This document shows positions 42,355 to 47,207 of a DNA stretch of 47,207 nucleotides, piece after piece. Every line of letters starts with the position of its first letter. Position 1 is the first letter of the stretch. The notes below the pieces were generated by a model. That model was not told where the DNA came from, searched no databases, and saw only the letters and a program-made list of their open reading frames with translations. This DNA comes from Candidatus Gallacutalibacter pullicola (lineage in GTDB: Bacteria > Bacillota > Clostridia > Oscillospirales > Acutalibacteraceae): contig DVHF01000040.1 of the NCBI GenBank assembly GCA_018712265.1, positions 1 through 47,207 of the forward strand. The letters are read 5' to 3'. Made by a program: the position numbers and the translations under genes.

Positions 42355-44613
42355 ATGCGGCCGTTTGTGTTGGTAGGTTTTGTCTATCTGCTGACCCTGA
42401 CGGCCGCTGTTTGTTTTGGTGCGGAAGCGGCTCTTGCCGCGGGATGCGTCTGTATGGGCCTTTGCGCAGTGCTCCTGCTGATCCGCCGGTTCCCGCTGTT
42501 TGCGGTGAGCCTGGCGGTGGCTGCCGCCGCGCTGGGCAGCTTCAATGTGTGGACAGAGACGGTGGTTCTCCCCGCGGAAACGATGGCGGGAAAGGACGCG
42601 TTTTTCACTGGGACAATCTGTGAGCTTCCCGAAAGCTCCTATGGGCGGTTTTACTATATCGTGGAGGTGGATTCCATCGAATGGGAGGACGCGCCCGATG
42701 TAGGGAAGATCCGGCTGTCAGCGCAGAACGCGCTTGCGGTGGAGCCGTATGACCGCATCCGCGGCAGGGCACATTTTTTCCTGCCCGCAGAGGGCGAGGG
42801 GTTCGACAAACGGTCGTATTATATTTCCAAGGGGATCCTGCTCAGCGCGTATCTGTACGATTACGAGGAAAAGCAGATTTTTCCGGCGGAAAGCCTGCCG
42901 CCGTACGGATATGCGCTCAAAGCGCGGGCCGCGCTGAAAAATTCGCTGTATGAACTGCTGCCGGAGCGCGAGGCGGGCTTGGCAGTCGGCGTGCTGCTGG
43001 GCGATAAAAGCGGGATTTCCGGGGAAATAGAGGAAGCGTTCCGCACAGGCGGCGTGTCGCATCTGCTGGCGGTGTCCGGAATGCACATGGCCGCAATTTA
43101 CCAGATGCTCTCTCTGCTGTTGGGCAGACTGCTGCGCCTGCCGAAAAGGCTGACCTGCCTGCTTTCTATGGCGGGGATCGCAGCGTTTATGGCGATCACC
43201 GGGTTTGCGCCGTCGGTGGTGCGCAGCGGATTGATGTACCTGATTTTCCTCACGGGAATGCTGGTGTCGAGACAGCCGGATTCGCTCAATTCGCTGGGCG
43301 CGTCCGTGTTCCTGATGTGCGCCGTGAACCCGTATGCCGCCGCTGATTTGGGGTTGCTGCTGTCATTTGCCGCAACGGCGTCCATCATCCTTTTCTCTGG
43401 CCGGACGGCGCACTGGATCCGCAGATTCCTGCCGTTTCAGGGAAAGCCGCCGTCCGGCGGAAAGTGCCGCGCGGCTCTGCATCGCACGGGACGCGGACTG
43501 TTCCGCCAGCTTGCCGGGGATATTTCCACCACCCTGACGGCCTCTGCCGGAACCGCCCCTATTATCATGCTGTCGTTCGGGACATTTTCCACCGTGTTCC
43601 TGCTGGCGAATCTGCTGTTGCTGTTTCCGTCTACGCTGCTGCTGGAATGCTCGGCGATCGCCGCGATCCTGCATCTGGTTCCATTTCTGGATCCGGCGGC
43701 GTCCGTGTTCGCGTTCCTGACGGGGATTTTGGCGCGGTACTCATGGGTCTGCGCGGAGCTTCTGGCGCAGATCCCGTATGCGAGCCTCCCGGCGTCGGAC
43801 GGCTTTCTGGTTTTGTGGCTGTGCGGGACGCTGATCCTGTTTGGAATTGCTGTAATGATCCGCCGCAGGCGCGCGTCGTGTCTGGCGGCTGGGATCGCTT
43901 CGGTATTGCTGTTTGTCTGCGGATTTGTGTCGGATGCGGTCCTTATGCGCCAAACGGCGCGGATTGCCGTGATCGACGTGGGGGACGGGATCTCCGTGCT
44001 TGCGGAGAAGGGCGGGAACAGTGCCCTGATCGGTTCCGACAGCTATTCTTCGGTGAATATCAGCCGTTTTCTTCAGGGAGAATCCATCAGAACGCTGGGA
44101 TATTTCCAGCCGTCCGGCACGGAGGATGACGAGCACGATCTTGCCGCCGCGGTGATCCGGGAATTTTCTCCGGAAAAGACAGTGATTCCGGCGGACGAGG
44201 TGCTCAATGCCTTTCTGGAGCAGGCGCTGCCGCAGGTCGGGAGAGTCCTGTTCTGCGGCGGGCGGGAATTCCAGCCGCTGTGGGAAGGTGCGGCGGTGGA
44301 GACTCTGTTTTCAGAGGAGGGTAGCTGCACGCTGCTGGCAGTGGACGGCGTCACCGTGCTGATCTGCGGGCGCGGATGTCCGATCGAAGCTGTCCCGCTG
44401 TCGTGGCGCAGTCCGGATCTGTTTGTGTGCAGCGAACTGCCGGAGGATGCCGCGCTGCTCCATCCGGCCCTGACGGTACTCTCTATGTCCGCAGAAACGG
44501 CGGCGGAAACGATCACGAACGCTCCCGCGGGAACCTATTCCGCCACAGGAGCGGAGGGGGATCTGATATTTGACGTGTCCGGCGGACGCGTCAAAATCCG
44601 GAAAGGTCATTAA
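42355..44613 (+). CDS. comEC: ComEC/Rec2-type DNA uptake channel protein with degenerate C-terminal domain
   Basis: A 752-residue membrane protein. N-terminal helices and a DUF4131-like soluble part lead to the Competence domain (VGVLLGDKSGISGEIEEAFR, GVSHLLAVSGMHMAAIY, FMAITGFAPSVVRSGLM). Several more helices follow. The C-terminal metallo-beta-lactamase-like part is recognisable at IAVIDVGDGISVLAEKGGN. It has no HxHxDH or other zinc ligands where the nuclease of typical ComEC would be; the region reads PSGTEDDEHDLAAAV. It should form the inner-membrane channel for single-stranded DNA but probably lacks its own nuclease. AAGGA precedes the ATG at 42355. Confidence 0.88.
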   Translation: MRPFVLVGFVYLLTLTAAVCFGAEAALAAGCVCMGLCAVLLLIRRFPLFAVSLAVAAAALGSFNVWTETVVLPAETMAGKDAFFTGTICELPESSYGRFYYIVEVDSIEWEDAPDVGKIRLSAQNALAVEPYDRIRGRAHFFLPAEGEGFDKRSYYISKGILLSAYLYDYEEKQIFPAESLPPYGYALKARAALKNSLYELLPEREAGLAVGVLLGDKSGISGEIEEAFRTGGVSHLLAVSGMHMAAIYQMLSLLLGRLLRLPKRLTCLLSMAGIAAFMAITGFAPSVVRSGLMYLIFLTGMLVSRQPDSLNSLGASVFLMCAVNPYAAADLGLLLSFAATASIILFSGRTAHWIRRFLPFQGKPPSGGKCRAALHRTGRGLFRQLAGDISTTLTASAGTAPIIMLSFGTFSTVFLLANLLLLFPSTLLLECSAIAAILHLVPFLDPAASVFAFLTGILARYSWVCAELLAQIPYASLPASDGFLVLWLCGTLILFGIAVMIRRRRASCLAAGIASVLLFVCGFVSDAVLMRQTARIAVIDVGDGISVLAEKGGNSALIGSDSYSSVNISRFLQGESIRTLGYFQPSGTEDDEHDLAAAVIREFSPEKTVIPADEVLNAFLEQALPQVGRVLFCGGREFQPLWEGAAVETLFSEEGSCTLLAVDGVTVLICGRGCPIEAVPLSWRSPDLFVCSELPEDAALLHPALTVLSMSAETAAETITNAPAGTYSATGAEGDLIFDVSGGRVKIRKGH

Positions 44614-44688
44614 AATTTCGGAATACGAAAATGCAGAAAATTTTACCTGTATTATAGATAAAATTACCGCAGCAGGAGGGAGAACGGG

Positions 44689-45747
44689 ATGCCGGAAATT
44701 ACGGAAGCCGATTTGAGAAAGCAGATAGAAAAAGCGGAGCTTGACACGCTCTACGTGCTGCACGGGGAAGAAAAGTACCTCGTGCGGAGCTACGCGAATA
44801 AACTGATCGGCAAAGCGGCAGGGAAAAGCTTCACGGATTTTAATTTGCAGCGATTCGACGGGGACGCGCCCGCCGATGAGATTGCGGCCGCAGTGGAGGC
44901 GCTGCCCTTTATGGCGGAGCGCAAATGCGTCGCTGTGAGCGATCTGAATCTCGAGGCGAGATCCGCGCAGGAAATTTCCAAGCTGAACGAACTGATTGCC
45001 GGAATTCCGGAAACGACGGTGCTGGTGATCTATCTGCCGTCGGTGGAGATCGATTACCGCAAATCCGCAAAGTGGAAAGCGTTTTTGAAAGCGGCGGCCA
45101 AATACGGATCATCCGTCCAGCTCAAGCTGCGGGAGGGGGCGGAGCTGGAAAAGCTGCTCTGTTCTATGGCGTCAAAGCGCGGCTGTGAGCTTTCGCGCCA
45201 GGACGCGGCGCGCCTTGTTTCGATGTGCGGCAAGGGGCTGGAACAGCTGTCTCACGAGCTGGACAAGCTGTGTGCCTATGTGGGCGGTTCCGGGGCCATC
45301 ACGAAAAAGGAGATCGATCTGCTGACGCCGCGCAGTCTGGAAACAACCGTATTTTCGCTTGCCAGGGCGCTCCTGTCCGGCGGGTACGATCTGGCGTATC
45401 AGCTTCTGGATCAGCTGTTTTTCCAGAACGAGGAACCCATCATGATTCTGGCGGCGCTGTCGTCGTCGTATTTGGATCTGTACCGGGCCCGCGCGGCAGT
45501 GCAAAGCGGAGGGAGCAGCAGCGGGCTGGCCGCAGTGTTCCCGGCGGATTACAAGGGAAAGGAATTCCGGCTTCGCAACGCGGAGCGCGACGGCAAAAAG
45601 CTGTCCCTGGAGACGCTGCGGGAGAGCCTCGATATCCTGCTGGACACGGATCTGGCATTGAAAAGCTCGCGCACCAGCGACCGCATTCTATTGGAAAAAA
45701 TGATTGCCAGACTGCTGCTGGCGGCGGAAAGGGAGAGGATCCGGTGA
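44689..45747 (+). CDS. holA: DNA polymerase III delta subunit
   Basis: A 352-residue clamp-loader delta subunit. The N-terminal pattern LDTLYVLHGEEKYLVRSYANKL and the region VEALPFMAERKCVAVSDLNL are typical HolA. The helical C-terminus (SLETTVFSLARALLSGG, ALSSSYLDLYRARAAVQ) matches domain III. It opens the beta clamp within the clamp-loader complex. GGAGGGAG precedes the ATG. It often follows comEC in Firmicutes, as here (75 bases later). The stop overlaps the next start by four bases (GTGA). Confidence 0.93.
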   Translation: MPEITEADLRKQIEKAELDTLYVLHGEEKYLVRSYANKLIGKAAGKSFTDFNLQRFDGDAPADEIAAAVEALPFMAERKCVAVSDLNLEARSAQEISKLNELIAGIPETTVLVIYLPSVEIDYRKSAKWKAFLKAAAKYGSSVQLKLREGAELEKLLCSMASKRGCELSRQDAARLVSMCGKGLEQLSHELDKLCAYVGGSGAITKKEIDLLTPRSLETTVFSLARALLSGGYDLAYQLLDQLFFQNEEPIMILAALSSSYLDLYRARAAVQSGGSSSGLAAVFPADYKGKEFRLRNAERDGKKLSLETLRESLDILLDTDLALKSSRTSDRILLEKMIARLLLAAERERIR

Positions 45748-46343
45748 TTCATGTAAAAGAAGCGATCATCGTAGAGGGAAAGTACGATAAAATCAAGCTG
45801 TCGTCCGTGATAGACGGCCTGATTCTGGAGACGCGGGGATTCCGCATCTTCAAGGATAAGGAGCAGCTGGCCCTATTGCGCCGCCTGGCGCAGACGCGCG
45901 GTCTGATCGTCATGACGGACAGCGATTCCGCCGGGTTCCTGATCCGGAACTATCTCACCGGATCGATTGATCCAAAGCTGATCAAGCACGTATATATCCC
46001 GGACCTGTTTGGAAAGGAGAAGCGCAAGCGCGCGCCCTCGAAGGAAGGAAAGCTTGGCGTGGAGGGTGTGCCTGTGGAGGTCATTCTGGACGCGCTCCGC
46101 CGTGCCGGCGTGGACTGCGGAGAAGAGCCCCCCGCGCCGCCCGTACAGGGACGGCCCATCACCAAAGCGGACCTGGCCGCGCTGGGACTTTCCGGCGGGG
46201 AAAACAGCGCGCAGAAGCGCCGCGAGGTGCTGGCATATTTCAAGCTGCCGGAGCACCTGTCCACCAATTCCATGCTGAAAGTATTGGGCGGAATGATCGG
46301 TTATGAGGACCTTGAAAAAATTGTAGAAAAAATTTCAAAATAA
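45744..46343 (+). CDS. rnmV: RNase M5-like Toprim protein
   Basis: A 199-residue protein beginning with a GTG at 45744. The Toprim signatures are EAIIVEGKYDKIKLSS (catalytic Glu) and GLIVMTDSDSAGFLIR (DxD). The C-terminal part has the RNase M5 features KAPSKEGKLGVEG-like (here RAPSKEGKLGVEGV) and TKADLAALGLSG. RNase M5 trims 5S rRNA precursors. GGGAGAGGA lies ahead of the start. It is coupled to holA by overlap, and a tRNA promoter begins three bases after its stop. Confidence 0.85.
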   Translation: MIHVKEAIIVEGKYDKIKLSSVIDGLILETRGFRIFKDKEQLALLRRLAQTRGLIVMTDSDSAGFLIRNYLTGSIDPKLIKHVYIPDLFGKEKRKRAPSKEGKLGVEGVPVEVILDALRRAGVDCGEEPPAPPVQGRPITKADLAALGLSGGENSAQKRREVLAYFKLPEHLSTNSMLKVLGGMIGYEDLEKIVEKISK

Positions 46344-46346
46344 TAG

Positions 46347-46375
46347 TTGACAAGCCGCGCTTAGGGTGATATAAT
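46347..46375 (+). promoter_or_regulatory. Consensus promoter of tRNA-Leu
   Basis: TTGACA (46347-46352), 17 bases, TATAAT (46370-46375), 17 bases before the tRNA. Confidence 0.9.
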
Positions 46376-46392
46376 AGCAAACGTTGAGTCGA

Positions 46393-46477
46393 GCGCGAGT
46401 GCTGGAACTGGCAGACAGGCACGTTTGAGGGGCGTGTGTTTCACGACGTACGGGTTCAAGTCCCGTCTCGCGCACCA
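46393..46477 (+). tRNA. tRNA-Leu (GAG)
   Basis: 85 bases, class II with a long variable arm. Acceptor GCGCGAG/CTCGCGC, anticodon arm CACGT-TTGAGGG-GCGTG with anticodon GAG, T-arm CGGG-TTCAAGT-CCCG, discriminator A and encoded CCA. Confidence 0.95.
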
Positions 46478-46480
46478 AGA

Positions 46481-46525
46481 AAAAGGGACCTTTATCCATC
46501 GGATAAAGGTTCCTTTTTTTCTTTT
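46481..46525 (+). terminator. Terminator after tRNA-Leu
   Basis: AAAAGG-GACCTTTATCC pairs with GGATAAAGGT-TCCTTTT across a three-base loop, followed by TTTCTTTTT. Confidence 0.9.
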
Positions 46526-46534
46526 TGTGTTACG

Positions 46535-46755
46535 AAAACCCCCGGCTATGCCGGGGAGTTCGCAAAAAGCTTTAGCGTTGCATAGGAAGTAAAAACTCCT
46601 TTTGATACAATAAAGATGCGGTCTGCCAACTGCACTAAAGTATCAAAAGGAGGGCAAAAGGCATGAAGCCCAATGATAACAATAGTTTAGCACATACGAC
46701 ATGGAACTGCAAATATCATATAATTATTCTTTCACCGCCCTTTGTCAAATGAGGG
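46535..46755 (+). mobile_element. Left-end remnant of an IS200-type element
   Basis: Begins with a subterminal hairpin CCCCGGCtatGCCGGGG (46540-46556), like IS200/IS605 left ends. A second inverted repeat, CTCCTTTTGATAC (46596-46608) with GTATCAAAAGGAG (46640-46652), hides the ribosome binding site of the transposase gene; this leader hairpin is typical of IS200. Only the first 29 codons of the transposase remain and no right end is seen. Confidence 0.75.
46663..46752 (+). pseudogene. Truncated IS200-type transposase (5' fragment)
   Basis: The ATG at 46663 opens with NDNNSLAHTTWNCKYHII, the N-terminus of IS200 family TnpA. The frame then departs from the family and stops at 46750-46752 after 29 codons. 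The HUH His-pair and catalytic Tyr regions are missing, so it cannot be active. Confidence 0.8.
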
Positions 46756-46785
46756 TATTAACCTTTTAGTAAATATTGCATAACG

Positions 46786-46817
46786 AATCGAGACTTCCGC
46801 GGAAGCCTCGATTTTTT
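46786..46817 (+). terminator. Terminator hairpin before the lipoprotein gene
   Basis: AATCGAGaCTTCC-GC-GGAAGcCTCGATT followed by seven T. It probably ends transcription entering from the IS remnant. Confidence 0.75.
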
Positions 46818-46855
46818 TATAATAAAAGTAACAGGAAAGGAAAGCAGGTGAAGAA

Positions 46856-47207
46856 ATGAAAGCGCAAAGGACAGCGGCCATAGGGCTTTGCATTTCAATC
46901 TGTCTGGCGGGATGCGGCTTGCAGCAGAGCGAAATTTCAGAAGAATCATCGCCTGTGCAAAATGTGGAATCGGCGGCAGAGACGGCGGATCCTGCGCTCA
47001 CAGAAGAAATGACCGGACCTTTTGATGCAAACACAGCGATACAGGCAGTGATTGATGATCCTGTCTTTGGCGATTACGGACGGCTGATTTTCCCGGCAGA
47101 CGAGTGGTATATGAGCGGCGATACCCTGGGTGATTTACAGCTGACCTGGTACCACAATATCGATCCAGATGAGACGGTGGAGATTGTCAATACCCTGTGG
47201 CAGCGGG
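46856..47207 (+). CDS. Lipoprotein, possible alpha/beta-hydrolase, N-terminal part
   Basis: The frame runs off the window end after 117 codons. Residues 1-20 are a lipoprotein signal peptide: basic start (MKAQR), hydrophobic core and lipobox LAGC with the lipidated Cys at residue 20. A Ser/Glu-rich linker follows, then FGDYGRLIFPADEWYMSGDT and LQLTWYHNIDPDETVEIVN. From memory, this resembles the N-terminal part of secreted alpha/beta-hydrolase-like lipoproteins of gut Clostridia; the catalytic part is not in the window. GAAAGGAAAGCAGG lies before the ATG. Confidence 0.72.
   Translation, partial: MKAQRTAAIGLCISICLAGCGLQQSEISEESSPVQNVESAAETADPALTEEMTGPFDANTAIQAVIDDPVFGDYGRLIFPADEWYMSGDTLGDLQLTWYHNIDPDETVEIVNTLWQR

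Overview
The window looks like a chromosomal stretch of a moderately GC-rich Firmicute, most likely a Clostridia/Oscillospirales-type gut anaerobe. That is inferred from gene content and signals, with no database search. The signs are a T-box leader before alaS, strong AAGGAGG ribosome binding sites, DnaD/DnaI-type primosome genes, an rpsF-ssb-rpsR operon, RNase M5-like and YycJ-like genes, B12-dependent MetH with a detached activation protein, and frequent TTG/GTG starts. Most of the DNA is conserved housekeeping. There is no CRISPR array, prophage or intact transposon. The only transposon trace is the left end of an IS200-type element near 46.54-46.75 kb.

Layout: 0-5.2 kb holds an unknown gene fragment, an amidohydrolase, the minus-strand rpsF-ssb-rpsR operon, and a minus-strand pair of a zinc-ribbon/RING membrane protein with galU. 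At 5.5 kb is prfB, in one frame without the usual programmed frameshift. From 7.2 to 13.4 kb lies a plus-strand surface polysaccharide cluster: flippase, membrane-anchored leucine-rich-repeat protein, Wzy-like polymerase and two GT4 glycosyltransferases. From 13.5 to 19.5 kb come a YgiQ-type radical SAM protein and a methionine operon (metF, MetH activation protein, metH). From 19.8 to 23 kb are minus-strand genes for a SUKH/SMI1 protein, DnaI and DnaD. At 23.4-23.8 kb are two identical tRNA-Gly(GCC) genes, followed by typA, a DEDDh exonuclease with zinc ribbon, a PgeF/YfiH protein, a PflA-like radical SAM protein and an M23 endopeptidase.

From 30.6 to 37.4 kb is a cell-wall and repair run: murA, a YycJ-type metallo-hydrolase, rlmH, pcrA and a penicillin-binding protein. 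The T-box and alaS follow (37.4-40.4 kb). After a 0.9 kb repeat-filled gap come a HIT protein, a phosphoribosyltransferase, comEC, holA, an RNase M5-like Toprim protein, tRNA-Leu(GAG), the IS200 remnant and the start of a lipoprotein gene.

The most unusual content is in the intergenic DNA. (1) A roughly 150-175 bp multi-hairpin repeat (R1) occurs three times, each time just after a stop codon (galU, metH, dnaI) and in the same orientation relative to that gene. Several of its stems show compensatory base changes between copies. (2) A composite GC-rich repeat (R2) occurs in opposite orientations after prfB and alaS. One part of it lies in the dnaD leader, and a related GC-rich part forms the last ~57 codons of the ygiQ-like gene. 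(3) A 103-bp unit is repeated about 2.8 times between a candidate promoter and the HIT gene. (4) A short GC-rich module, CTGCTCACCGCAGGTG, recurs in or beside all three families, which suggests mosaic evolution of structured repeats.
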